This document shows positions 15,324 through 23,096 of a stretch of DNA of 57,365 nucleotides, piece by piece. Every line of letters starts with the position of its first letter. The first letter of the stretch is position 1. The translations under genes were made by a program, and so were the position numbers. Under the pieces are notes generated by a model. The model saw only the letters and a program-made list of their open reading frames with translations, did no database searches and was not told the DNA's origin. The stretch is from Nanobdellati archaeon (GTDB lineage Archaea; Nanobdellota; Nanobdellia; UBA10117), in the NCBI GenBank assembly GCA_018304345.1, contig JAGVWI010000001.1, positions 11,191-68,555 of the forward strand. Direction: 5' to 3'.

Positions 15324-16885
15324 AAATTAATATCAAACATTTGGTTTTGCTAAGTATTATTTTAGCGGCTGCTTTTGCTGTACGTTTTTACGATTTAGAA
15401 ACATCGTCTTTTGAAGGACATATTCTGAGAGATATAGAAATTGCAGAAAGTATAGCTTATGACCACGAAATAAGATTAGCGGGAGTTACTCATAAAATTG
15501 AGCAAGATTCCGGTCAGCAGTCTTTTGGACCGCTCTATTACTATATGTTAGCACTGCCACTGATGTTCACAAAAGATTCTATTAGTAATCCGATAATTAT
15601 TATTTCAATAATAGCGTTGCTTAATGTTTGCGCAGTTTTTCTTTTGTATAGATTAGGAAAAGACTTTTTTTCCGAGAAAGTTGGATTGATAGCTGCGACT
15701 CTATTAGCACTTAGTCCGTGGGATATTTTGTATTCTAGATTTATTACTACTCCAAATTTCCTGCCGTTTTTTGTTATAATACTAGCGTATTCTCTTCTGA
15801 AAATAGTTTTGAAAAAAGATTACAGATATTTTATACCATTGGCAGTAGCAGGAGCTTTGTCATTACACTTTCATTTGTCAGTTTTGTTTTTAGCACCAGT
15901 AGTCGGACTGATTTTAGTATTATCTAAACTTGAGTTGAAACCTAAGTATGTTTTAGCGTGTATAGCTATTTTTGCATTAGCACTAGCACCTATGCTTTAC
16001 TATAATATTTCTAATGATTCTTTGGGTTCGCTGAACTTTTTATCCGAGAGAATTGGCGAAGAGTTTTCACGTTCTGAAGCGGCTTTAGAATCGTTTGGAA
16101 TTCCGTTGGTTGTATCTTCAAATTATTTGGGAAAATACTGGTTCGGCAATGCGAATATATTCTCAGATTTCGGAAATTGGTTTTATCTCGCATCAAGTGT
16201 TTTGATAGCCAGCTTATTTATTTTTGGAATGATTTACTTAGCTAGAAATTTTGTAAAGAAGAAATCTTATGGCGTTTTGCTGGACTGGATTTTAATCCCA
16301 ATTTTAATAATAGTTTTGCTCGGAAAAAATGTAAGTCCGCACTTTTTTGTAATAATTATGCCCGCTATGTTTATAGTTATAGCTTTAGCATTAGAACATT
16401 TGTCAAAGAAAACAGCTTTAGCGTATTTGCTATTAGCTATAGTAATAATTTCAAATGTCTTCACGTTTTACACCGCATTTGATTTTCTGCAGGAAAATGG
16501 CGGAACGTCATCCGCTTTTGGACTTAGTTACAAAGCAAAAATGGAAGTAGTAGATTATATAACATCTATCGCGCCAGATAAAACTACACCAATATTTTTC
16601 TTGGATTACAATAAAAGAGATTTCTTATATTTGTTCAACAAGCTTGGCTACACAAATATTAGTGGAATATCTCTGGAAGAATTCGAAAAGCAAAAAGAGG
16701 GCGTGCTTATAGTAGATAGGTATAGTATGTTTGGATATGCTGAACATAAACTGACAGAAGAGCAGAATGACTTTTTAGATAAAGCAGACAAGATTACAAT
16801 AAAAAACATTGAAATTGTAAGTGCTCCCGGCGAGATTGGTCGGAATTACAAAGTAATTCCTACGCCCCAAATCTATATGAATTAA
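15320..16885 (+). CDS. Multi-pass membrane glycosyltransferase (GT39/ArnT-like, GT-C)
   Basis: This 521-residue protein has about ten hydrophobic helices, an acidic first loop (YDLETSSFEGHILRDIEIAE) with the 'D' expected in GT-C catalytic loops, and a C-terminal extracytoplasmic domain from ~residue 405. It probably transfers a sugar from a lipid-phosphate donor made by the preceding GT2. The last ~21 codons are unusual: VSAPGEI is read from an 18-base copy of the neighbouring tRNA-Glu 3' end, and GRNYKVIPTPQIYMN from the first unit of a 55-base tandem repeat that supplies the stop. The native C-terminus has probably been replaced. Confidence 0.82.
   Translation: MKINIKHLVLLSIILAAAFAVRFYDLETSSFEGHILRDIEIAESIAYDHEIRLAGVTHKIEQDSGQQSFGPLYYYMLALPLMFTKDSISNPIIIISIIALLNVCAVFLLYRLGKDFFSEKVGLIAATLLALSPWDILYSRFITTPNFLPFFVIILAYSLLKIVLKKDYRYFIPLAVAGALSLHFHLSVLFLAPVVGLILVLSKLELKPKYVLACIAIFALALAPMLYYNISNDSLGSLNFLSERIGEEFSRSEAALESFGIPLVVSSNYLGKYWFGNANIFSDFGNWFYLASSVLIASLFIFGMIYLARNFVKKKSYGVLLDWILIPILIIVLLGKNVSPHFFVIIMPAMFIVIALALEHLSKKTALAYLLLAIVIISNVFTFYTAFDFLQENGGTSSAFGLSYKAKMEVVDYITSIAPDKTTPIFFLDYNKRDFLYLFNKLGYTNISGISLEEFEKQKEGVLIVDRYSMFGYAEHKLTEEQNDFLDKADKITIKNIEIVSAPGEIGRNYKVIPTPQIYMN
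16820..16837. repeat. 18-base copy of the tRNA-Glu 3' end inside the GT39 gene
   Basis: AGTGCTCCCGGCGAGATT at 16820-16837 is identical to 17003-17020, which spans the discriminator, acceptor 3' strand and part of the T arm of tRNA-Glu(CUC) in antisense. The copies are 183 bases apart. The stretch between them (16838-17002) is exactly three times 55 bases and holds the tandem repeat. A tRNA-3'-end direct repeat is the usual footprint of integration at a tRNA gene. Confidence 0.7.
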
Positions 16886-16975
16886 CTGGGTTGGTCGGAA
16901 TTACAAAGTAATTCCTACGCCCCAAATCTATATGAATTAACTGGGTTGGTCGGAATTACAAAGTAATTCCTACGC
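16836..16975. repeat. 55-base tandem direct repeat, about 2.5 copies, with internal hairpin
   Basis: Units start at 16836, 16891 and 16946; the first two appear identical and the third diverges after 30 bases. Each begins TTGGTCGG and contains the perfect hairpin GGAATTAC-AAA-GTAATTCC (first copy 16842-16860), followed by TACGC. Read on the minus strand, the third unit joins the conserved tRNA-downstream element (GAGAGCGTAGGAATTAC). The array lies between GT39 codons and tRNA-Glu. Confidence 0.85.
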
Positions 16976-16982
16976 TCTCGCC
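16963..16982 (-). repeat. tRNA-downstream conserved element, copy C (after tRNA-Glu)
   Basis: On the minus strand, GGCGAGAGCGTAGGAATTAC begins about 23 bases past the tRNA-Glu 3' end. Extended to about 41 bases, it matches the element after tRNA-Gly at roughly 34 of 41 positions; a shorter copy follows tRNA-Lys. In all three, the GCGTAGG core starts about 30 bases from the discriminator base. Confidence 0.65.
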
Positions 16983-17004
16983 TTTCGCTTCGTAAATGAA
17001 ATAG

Positions 17005-17079
17005 TGCTCCCGGCGAGATTTGAACTCGCGTCCCAAGCTTGAGAAGCTCGTATCCTTGGCCGGGCTAGACTACGGGAGC
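17005..17079 (-). tRNA. tRNA-Glu(CUC)
   Basis: Acceptor GCTCCCG/CGGGAGC, anticodon stem CGAGC/GCTTG with loop UUCUCAA (anticodon CUC), T-arm GCGAG-TTCAAAT-CTCGC, discriminator A at 17005. No intron. An 18-base copy of its 3' end lies 183 bases downstream inside the GT39 gene. Confidence 0.93.
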
Positions 17080-17086
17080 TTGACAG

Positions 17087-17161
17087 CGGGCGTTGAAGGA
17101 TTCGAACCTCCGATCTCTCGGTCCGAAGCCGAGCGCTCAATCCAGGCTAAGCTAAACGCCC
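17087..17161 (-). tRNA. tRNA-Arg(UCG)
   Basis: Acceptor GGGCGTT/AACGCCC, anticodon stem CTCGG/CCGAG with loop CUUCGGA (anticodon UCG), T-arm GGAGG-TTCGAAT-CCTTC, discriminator G. It lies seven bases upstream of tRNA-Glu on the same strand, probably one transcript. Confidence 0.94.
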
Positions 17162-17213
17162 ACAAGTGTTTATCTGAAAAGAGATTTAAAAGCTTGAGTA
17201 TTGTTTTAGATTT

Positions 17214-18026
17214 ATGATTTATGTAGGTTCTGGCGGAGTTCCAACTTCCTCCAAAGAGCGTTCAACAATTGGCGGAATAAAAGAAATAGCTAAACTAAAA
17301 TTAGATGCAATGGAAGTTGAATTCGTTCGTGGAGTTAAAATGTCAGAGTCAATGGCAAAGGAAGTTGGACAAACTGCAGAAGAGTATAAGATTAGATTAA
17401 GTGTTCACGCTCCCTATTACATAAATTTGCTTTCACCAGATAAGGAGTTAGTAAAAAAATCAAATGAACGAGTAATTGATTCATTAGACAGAGCAGAAAT
17501 TATGAAGGCTGATGCCGTTGCAGTTCATATGGGTTTCTTAGGGAAACTTTCTGCAAAAGAAGCAAATGAAATTATGAAAGAAAGAGTTGCAGACTTAATT
17601 GAACTTATGAAAAAACAAGGAATAACCAAAGTAAAACTTGGACCAGAAACAATGGTTAAGAAAGGACAATGGGGCTCATTTGAAGAAGTTGTTGAGATGT
17701 ATAAGCACTATAAAAAATATCTAACGCCGTATTTAGACTGGGGACATATGTTTGCTTATTTTGGCGGCACAATAGATTACAAAAAAATTCTTGATGAAAT
17801 AGAAAAATTAAATCTGAGTCATATTAACTCTCACTTTAACTGCGTAAAATACAGCGCCGCAAGTAAAAGTTACGTTGATGTTCATCAACCAATTGCTGCA
17901 AAAACTCCGGATTTCAAACCTCTCGCAGAAGAATTAAAGAAACGCAAGTTAAACATTACTTTGATTTGCGAAACTCCAGAGTTAGAAAGAGATGCGTTAG
18001 AAATGAAACGTATATTAGGGTTCTAA
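17214..18026 (+). CDS. nfo: Endonuclease IV-like AP endonuclease (TIM barrel)
   Basis: This 270-residue protein of the AP endonuclease 2 family would cut DNA 5' of abasic sites made by the glycosylases elsewhere in the window. Zinc-site residues are visible in LSVHAPYYINL, AVAVHMGFLG, KLGPETMVKKGQWGS, DWGHMF, LSHINSHFNCV and ICETPELE, in the family order. The N-terminal MIYVGSGGVPTSSKERST is standard for archaeal members. It converges with the AsnRS gene, overlapping its 3' end by 12 bases. Confidence 0.87.
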   Translation: MIYVGSGGVPTSSKERSTIGGIKEIAKLKLDAMEVEFVRGVKMSESMAKEVGQTAEEYKIRLSVHAPYYINLLSPDKELVKKSNERVIDSLDRAEIMKADAVAVHMGFLGKLSAKEANEIMKERVADLIELMKKQGITKVKLGPETMVKKGQWGSFEEVVEMYKHYKKYLTPYLDWGHMFAYFGGTIDYKKILDEIEKLNLSHINSHFNCVKYSAASKSYVDVHQPIAAKTPDFKPLAEELKKRKLNITLICETPELERDALEMKRILGF

Positions 18027-19289
18027 TCTATCTGCTGTTCTTGGGAATGGAATGGTATCCATTATGTGCTCTGTTCCAGTAAGCCACATTACTAATCTTT
18101 CTACTCCTAATCCGAAACCAGAATGCGGAACGCTTCCGTATTTTCTTAAATCCATATACCAGTCATAATCTTTTGTTTTTAACTTAAAGAGTTTTAGACT
18201 TTCTTTTAGTTCTTTTTCATCGCTAATTCTTTCACTGCCACCTGTAGTTTCGCCAACACCAGGTATAAGTAAATCGCCCGCAAGAACAACTTTTTTGTCG
18301 TGCGGATCGACTTTCATATAGAATGCTTTCATATCTCTTGGGAAATGTGTTAAGAAAACTGGCGCACCTAAATCTGCAACTAATTTTCTTTCGTCTTCGT
18401 CTGTCAAATCATAACCCCAGCTTTTGCCTAATCTCTTTAGCGCCTCTTTGTATTTCATTCTAATAAATGGCGCTTTGATTTTTTTCAAATCTGAAGTATC
18501 TCTGCCTAATTCTTTCAGCTCTTTTTCGCAATGTTGTAAAATATATTCAACAATAAATGTAATTAATTCTTCTTCAAATTTTAACAGTTCATCAAATTCC
18601 ATCCACGCCGTTTCCATTTCGTGATGCCAATATTCTGCAAGATGTCTTCTTGTTCTAGATTTTTCTGCTCTGAAACTTGGAGCGATGCAATAGATTTTTT
18701 CTAAGCCGAACATTAAAGCTTCGGCATATAATTGCCAGCTCTGTGTTAGATATGCTGACTGGCCAAAGTAATCTACTTTAAACAAAGTTGAGCCACCTTC
18801 AGATGCACTTTTGGTGAAGCTTGGACTTTGTATTTCGTAATAACCTTTTTGAGTGTAAAATTCTCTTATAGCTTCAAATATTTTCGAACGCACTTTGAAA
18901 ATTGGAACTAATTTTGTGCTTCTAACCCAAAGATGTCTAACTTTTCTTAAATATTCTTCGGAAAAATCTTTCTGTATCGGAAATGCTTCAGATAAGCCAA
19001 TTATTTTTAGTTTAGAAACTTGTAATTCGTATCCAGTTGGAGCTCTGCTATCTTGTTTTACTTTTCCAGTAACTTCGCAGGAACTTTCAATTGTTATTTT
19101 TTCAGCCTCTTTCCAAGCATCGCTGTCTTTCTTTATAATTGCCTGAATTTGTCCGGTGCTATCTCTAAGTATTAGAAAAATTAATTCTTTCTGTCCTCTT
19201 TTTCTATGAACCCAGCACCTAAAAGAAACGTGCTTTTCGTCAGATTCTAAACTAAGAGCCCGCCCAATAGGAATAAATTTTTCAGACAT
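18015..19289 (-). CDS. asnS: Asparaginyl-tRNA synthetase
   Basis: This class IIb synthetase has 424 residues. It has an N-terminal OB-fold anticodon-binding domain (VSFRCWVHRKRGQKELIFLI) and a catalytic core with motif 2 (FRAEKSRTRRHLAEYWHHEM) and motif 3 (GFGLGVERLVMWL). 'GVGETTGGSERI' and 'YMDLRKYGSVPHSGFG' favour AsnRS over AspRS, whose motif would read S-G-A-Q-R. The start is ATG 19289, because GGAG lies six bases before it; an in-frame upstream ATG would add 15 atypical residues. Its presence means Asn-tRNA can be charged directly. Confidence 0.88.
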   Translation of the reverse strand: MSEKFIPIGRALSLESDEKHVSFRCWVHRKRGQKELIFLILRDSTGQIQAIIKKDSDAWKEAEKITIESSCEVTGKVKQDSRAPTGYELQVSKLKIIGLSEAFPIQKDFSEEYLRKVRHLWVRSTKLVPIFKVRSKIFEAIREFYTQKGYYEIQSPSFTKSASEGGSTLFKVDYFGQSAYLTQSWQLYAEALMFGLEKIYCIAPSFRAEKSRTRRHLAEYWHHEMETAWMEFDELLKFEEELITFIVEYILQHCEKELKELGRDTSDLKKIKAPFIRMKYKEALKRLGKSWGYDLTDEDERKLVADLGAPVFLTHFPRDMKAFYMKVDPHDKKVVLAGDLLIPGVGETTGGSERISDEKELKESLKLFKLKTKDYDWYMDLRKYGSVPHSGFGLGVERLVMWLTGTEHIMDTIPFPRTADRLEP

Positions 19290-19422
19290 AATGTACTCCA
19301 ATATACTGCTGACTAGAAACGTGTTTATGCACAATTCGGAATACTAGTCTTTTGCATAACGTTATCATTTTGATTGTATTATTAAAAGTTATGCTTTTAA
19401 AATGTTAGAGTATGTTAAAACT

Positions 19423-20007
19423 ATGAAATTCATAGCTGAAGGGGCTGAAGCAAAAGTCTATTTGGACAAAAATAAGATTATCAAGGATAGAGTAAAAAAG
19501 GCTTACAGACTGCCGATTATTGATGAGAACTTGCGGAAATTAAGAACGAGAAGCGAAGCAAAACTAATCCGTGAGGCAGAAAGAGCGGGAGTAAATGTTC
19601 CAGCTGTTTTAGAAACTAATGACAAGACTTTCAAATTAGAAATAGAATTTTTGGACGGAGAAAAAGTCAGAGATGTGCTGGATGAAAACTGGAAACTCGG
19701 AGAGAAAATTGGAGAGCAGATTTACAAATTGCATTCCAGAAAAATTGTGCACGGCGACTTGACAACATCTAATATGATTCTTAAAAACAATAAAATATAT
19801 TTGATAGACTTTGGACTTGGAATGATAACAGACAGAGCTGAAGATATGGCTGTTGATTTACATTTGTTTAAAGAGTGCCTTATATCTCGGCATAATTCAG
19901 TTTGGCAAAAAGTTTGGAGAGGCTTTCTAAAATCTTACAAAAATGAAAAAGTTTTGAAGCATTTGAAGAAGGTTGAAGCGCGAGGACGTTATAAGAAACT
20001 CGACTGA
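19423..20007 (+). CDS. bud32: KEOPS complex kinase/ATPase Bud32
   Basis: This 194-residue small kinase-fold protein is the KEOPS subunit that supports Kae1 in making the t6A base of ANN-decoding tRNAs. Motifs are GAEAKVYL, the ATP-binding Lys in IIKDRVKKAYR, HGDLTTSNMI (catalytic loop) and LIDFGLG (DFG), with the typical short C-terminus. It is separate from Kae1, which is often fused in euryarchaea. A TATA-like CTTTTAAAA at 19394-19402 favours ATG 19423 over ATG 19402. Confidence 0.92.
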   Translation: MKFIAEGAEAKVYLDKNKIIKDRVKKAYRLPIIDENLRKLRTRSEAKLIREAERAGVNVPAVLETNDKTFKLEIEFLDGEKVRDVLDENWKLGEKIGEQIYKLHSRKIVHGDLTTSNMILKNNKIYLIDFGLGMITDRAEDMAVDLHLFKECLISRHNSVWQKVWRGFLKSYKNEKVLKHLKKVEARGRYKKLD

Positions 20008-20011
20008 ACCA

Positions 20012-20057
20012 AGAAAATCTACGGATTTTCTAGTTTTGAAAACCTTCGGGTTTTCAA
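20012..20057 (+). terminator. Two UNCG-tetraloop hairpins after bud32
   Basis: Right after the bud32 stop are two perfect stem-loops: AGAAAATC-TACG-GATTTTCT (20012-20031) and TTGAAAACC-TTCG-GGTTTTCAA (20036-20057). Both have c(UNCG)g tetraloops, the most stable RNA loop class. The first sequence recurs in the rpsO leader. They may stabilise or define the bud32 mRNA 3' end; archaeal termination normally needs only U-runs. Confidence 0.5.
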
Positions 20058-20060
20058 TAA

Positions 20061-20179
20061 GCTTTAAAAAGACACTAAGTAGGCTTATTTTATAGTTGAG
20101 GGTGGGTTGGTTCGGCTTATGCTGGACGGGCGCACACCAATACAAAGAAAATCTACGGATTTTCAATATTATTTAAAAA
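20061..20179 (+). promoter_or_regulatory. Promoter and structured leader of the S15-S3Ae operon
   Basis: TATA-like GCTTTAAAAA (20061-20070) and ATTTTATAG (20087-20095) precede a GC-rich stretch unlike its surroundings. It can fold into a stem TTCGGC (20111-20116)/GCTGGA (20121-20126) with a UUAU loop, enclosed by GGTG (20101-20104)/CACC (20135-20138). A GAAAATC-TACG-GATTTTC hairpin (20147-20164) follows, 15 bases before the S15 start. A leader of 60-90 bases is unusual here and suggests RNA-level control, possibly by S15. Confidence 0.5.
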
Positions 20180-20632
20180 ATGGCGAGAATGCATTCCCGA
20201 AGAAAAGGGAAATCAAAGTCTAGAAAACCTCTTACAGAGGCTCTGCCAGAGTGGGTTTCTTACAAACCTCAAGAGGCAGTTACATTAGTCTTAAAGCTTG
20301 CAAAAGAAGGAAACAAAGCAAGTGCAATTGGACTTTTGCTAAGAGATAAATATCAAATTCCAGATTTCCAAAAACTTACTGGTAAAAAGATTAATGTTAT
20401 TTTGAAGGAGAATAAAGTATCTCACGAACTTCCCGAAGATTTGAATAATTTAGTTACCAAAGCTTTTCAAGTAAAGAAACATCTTGAAACAAATAAGAAA
20501 GATATGGTTTCAAAAAGAGGTTTACAATTAACAGAGTCAAAAATTAACAGACTCGCAAAATACTACAAAAGGAGGGATGTTTTGCCTGCGAAATGGAAAT
20601 ATGAGCAAGAGAAGGCAACATTTGCTAAATAA
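20180..20632 (+). CDS. rpsO: Ribosomal protein S15 (uS15)
   Basis: This 150-residue archaeal-type uS15 has the archaeal/eukaryotic N-terminal extension (MARMHSRRKGKSKSRKPLTE) and the core LQLTESKINRLAKYYKRRDV. It binds the central domain of 16S rRNA. It is followed by S3Ae after two bases, and its leader is structured. The start is the only ATG with the RMHSRRKG N-terminus conserved in archaea. Confidence 0.95.
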   Translation: MARMHSRRKGKSKSRKPLTEALPEWVSYKPQEAVTLVLKLAKEGNKASAIGLLLRDKYQIPDFQKLTGKKINVILKENKVSHELPEDLNNLVTKAFQVKKHLETNKKDMVSKRGLQLTESKINRLAKYYKRRDVLPAKWKYEQEKATFAK

Positions 20633-20634
20633 TT

Positions 20635-21201
20635 ATGGCTAAACCAGTAAAGGTACAAAAGTTGAAGAAAAGATGGTTTGCAGTTATAGCTCCAGAAATT
20701 TTCAAAAATAGGGAAATCGGCGAAGTTGCTGCAATAGAGCAGAATAACTTGTTAGGAAGAACTGTTGAAGTCAGTGCAGCTAAATTGACAGATACGCCGA
20801 AAGATCAACACAGAAAAATAGTTCTGCAGCTAAGTGATTTAGCAGGCGATAAAGTTAATTCTATTGTAAAGAAAAGTTTCTTTTTAGATAATTACATCCA
20901 GAGAACTATAAGGCGATATAAAGAGAGATTTATACTCGCGGAAAATTTCAAGGCAAAAGATGATACCATAAAACTTAAAGTTTTGGTTTTGGCGGTAAAG
21001 AAGTTACACCAAAAAGTCAGAGCAAGTTTAATTAGATATATAAGAGCAAGTCTTACAGAAAAACTTTCTACTGCAAAGACTGATGAACTTTTCTTGCCAG
21101 CAAATTTAGAGAAGATAAGCGGTGAACTGCGAAACGAAATAAAAAATATCTATCCAGCTGACAAAGTTATAATTTGGAAGACGGAAGTTAAAAAGAAATA
21201 A
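20635..21201 (+). CDS. rps3ae: Ribosomal protein S3Ae (eS1)
   Basis: The 188-residue protein matches eS1/S3Ae, found only in archaea and eukaryotes: KRWFAVIAPEIFKNREIGEV near the N-terminus, NNLLGRTVEVS, and RRYKERFILAENF. It helps form the mRNA exit channel on the 30S subunit. It is cotranslated with S15 and ends convergently, right against the FttA gene. Confidence 0.93.
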   Translation: MAKPVKVQKLKKRWFAVIAPEIFKNREIGEVAAIEQNNLLGRTVEVSAAKLTDTPKDQHRKIVLQLSDLAGDKVNSIVKKSFFLDNYIQRTIRRYKERFILAENFKAKDDTIKLKVLVLAVKKLHQKVRASLIRYIRASLTEKLSTAKTDELFLPANLEKISGELRNEIKNIYPADKVIIWKTEVKKK

Positions 21202-23079
21202 TTATCTAAGTCTTATAGTTTCAAGATTTCTTGGAGCTGTTGTTTCAACTCTGAACGATTTGTGAATACTTGACGCAAGGTCAAGAGTTTTAGACTGCTC
21301 GCCGTGTACGATTATAACTTTTCTTGGCCGTGGCTTCACTTTTTGGATATACTCCATCAATTCAATTCTGTCGCAATGTCCAGACAAGCCGCTAATAGTG
21401 TGTAATTCTATTTTTACTTTTACAAATTCGTTATCAACTTGCACCTCGCTTGCACCGCTTTGAATTTTTTTACCAAGTGAGCCTTCGCCCTGATAATTTA
21501 CAAATATCATAGAGTTTTTTGGATTGTCTCCAAGTTTCTTGAAATACTCTAAGCTTGGACCGCCGGTTAACATTCCCGATGTAGCTATGAAAACACAAGG
21601 TCCGCCTTCTATCGCCTCCTGTCTTTCTTTTCCAGATCCTACTCTGGTAAATATTGGGGACAAAAATGGATCCTGTCCTTCGTAAAATATTTTGTCTCTA
21701 ACGTCTTTGTTTAGGAATCTTGGATAGGCGTTATGAAGTGCAGCGACATCCCATACCATTCCGTCAAGATATACTTTGAAATCTAATTTTTCTTCCCTCG
21801 CTATATTCTCCAAAACTAACATAATTTCTTGTGATCTACCTACACCGAGAGATGGAATCAAAACTTTTCCTTTACGCGCAAGAGTTTCTTTAATAATTTT
21901 TTCTATATTTGCCTCAGAGTCTTCTCTTGACGGCATAGTATCGTTTGGAAGTCCGTATGTACTTTCCATCATCAGAGTTTCAAGTCTTGGAAACTGCATT
22001 GAAGCTCCATCAAATAATCTGCTGTCTCTTACTTTGAAATCACCCGTATACATAAAGTTGTGATAGCCGTCGCCTATGTGCAAATGTACTAAACAGCTTC
22101 CTAAAATATGTCCTGCGTTGTAAAATGTTAGTCTTACGTCGGGAGTTATGTCTGTAACTTCGCCATATTCAAGTGAAATTGTGTGTTTAATAGCTTCTTT
22201 GATATCAGCACTTGCGAACAAAGGTGTTTTGGAATTAGACTGATTTACTTGTATGTAATCTAATAGTAAGAGTGCAGTAGTATCTCTTGTCGGTTCAGTT
22301 AGATAAACTGGACCGCGGTATCCCATTTTGAATAAAAATGGTAAGAAGCCAGAGTGATCCAAATGTGCGTGAGAAATTATTACTGCATCTAATTCATCTA
22401 TTCTAAATTCAGGAGCATTTAGATATGGAAATTGATATTTACCGTGAGCTGCAACATTTACACCGCAGTCTAAAAGTATTTTTGATTCAGGAGTTTGCAA
22501 TAAGAAACAACTTCTTCCAACTTGACGACCAGCTCCGAGAGCTGTAATTCTTACCCACATTTCTTCGCTTGTACTTAATTGCTGTTCATAGATTCTCTGT
22601 CCGACTTTGTGCAAAAATTTTTTTCTGTCCTCTGAATCTGTGAATAAAACATTTCTGATGTTTGTTGTAATCTTTGATGGTATTACGGAATCTCTTCTTA
22701 CAATTGGTGTCCAGAAAGTTTCTTCCTTAATTTTTTTCAAGTTGTCGCCATCTTTTCCAATAGCTAGTCCTGGTTTTTTTACTTCAATCGTCAAAAGACT
22801 TCTAGCGGGCTCAAAGAGTATTTGATGAATGTCAGCTTCTTTTGGAATTATTTCTCTAACTAATTTCTCAGCCTCTTTGGTACCCATTCTTAGTGAGCCG
22901 TCTGCACGTAAATCAATTCGTTTCTTTACTTCGCTTACGAGCGCTCTAATAATATCTCCACCTTGTGCAAAAAAAGTCTTGTTTTTAGTATAAATTACAA
23001 TATTTGCCCCTTCATAGCTTGTACTCTCTATAGCTGCGTCTGCTGGTAATTTATTTAAGATGTCATTTAATACAGTCAT
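21202..23079 (-). CDS. fttA: Transcription termination factor FttA / aCPSF1 (KH-MBL-beta-CASP nuclease)
   Basis: The 625-residue ribonuclease is the archaeal CPSF1, which cleaves nascent RNA and terminates transcription. Order: N-terminal KH domains (~residues 1-145; GLAIGKDGDNLKKI), metallo-beta-lactamase motif SHAHLDHSGFLP, MYTGDF, then beta-CASP (LMMESTYG, FIATSGMLTGGPSLEYF) and the C-terminal LSGHCDRIELM with VIIVHGEQ. All zinc ligands appear present and length is normal. It lies 17 bases after psmB on the same strand. Confidence 0.95.
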   Translation of the reverse strand: MTVLNDILNKLPADAAIESTSYEGANIVIYTKNKTFFAQGGDIIRALVSEVKKRIDLRADGSLRMGTKEAEKLVREIIPKEADIHQILFEPARSLLTIEVKKPGLAIGKDGDNLKKIKEETFWTPIVRRDSVIPSKITTNIRNVLFTDSEDRKKFLHKVGQRIYEQQLSTSEEMWVRITALGAGRQVGRSCFLLQTPESKILLDCGVNVAAHGKYQFPYLNAPEFRIDELDAVIISHAHLDHSGFLPFLFKMGYRGPVYLTEPTRDTTALLLLDYIQVNQSNSKTPLFASADIKEAIKHTISLEYGEVTDITPDVRLTFYNAGHILGSCLVHLHIGDGYHNFMYTGDFKVRDSRLFDGASMQFPRLETLMMESTYGLPNDTMPSREDSEANIEKIIKETLARKGKVLIPSLGVGRSQEIMLVLENIAREEKLDFKVYLDGMVWDVAALHNAYPRFLNKDVRDKIFYEGQDPFLSPIFTRVGSGKERQEAIEGGPCVFIATSGMLTGGPSLEYFKKLGDNPKNSMIFVNYQGEGSLGKKIQSGASEVQVDNEFVKVKIELHTISGLSGHCDRIELMEYIQKVKPRPRKVIIVHGEQSKTLDLASSIHKSFRVETTAPRNLETIRLR

Positions 23080-23096
23080 CGTAACTTTAAGCTACA

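Noticed and set aside
16836-16975. Possible CRISPR array
   Set aside because: Units are contiguous 55-base direct repeats without unique spacers, and no cas genes are present.
17020-17217. Open frame of 65 codons across tRNA-Glu and tRNA-Arg
   Set aside because: It is the antisense of two well-formed tRNAs and has no recognisable protein features.
18015-19289. Aspartyl-tRNA synthetase
   Set aside because: GGSERI and YMDLRKYGSVPHSGFG fit AsnRS better than the AspRS pattern; some residual doubt remains.
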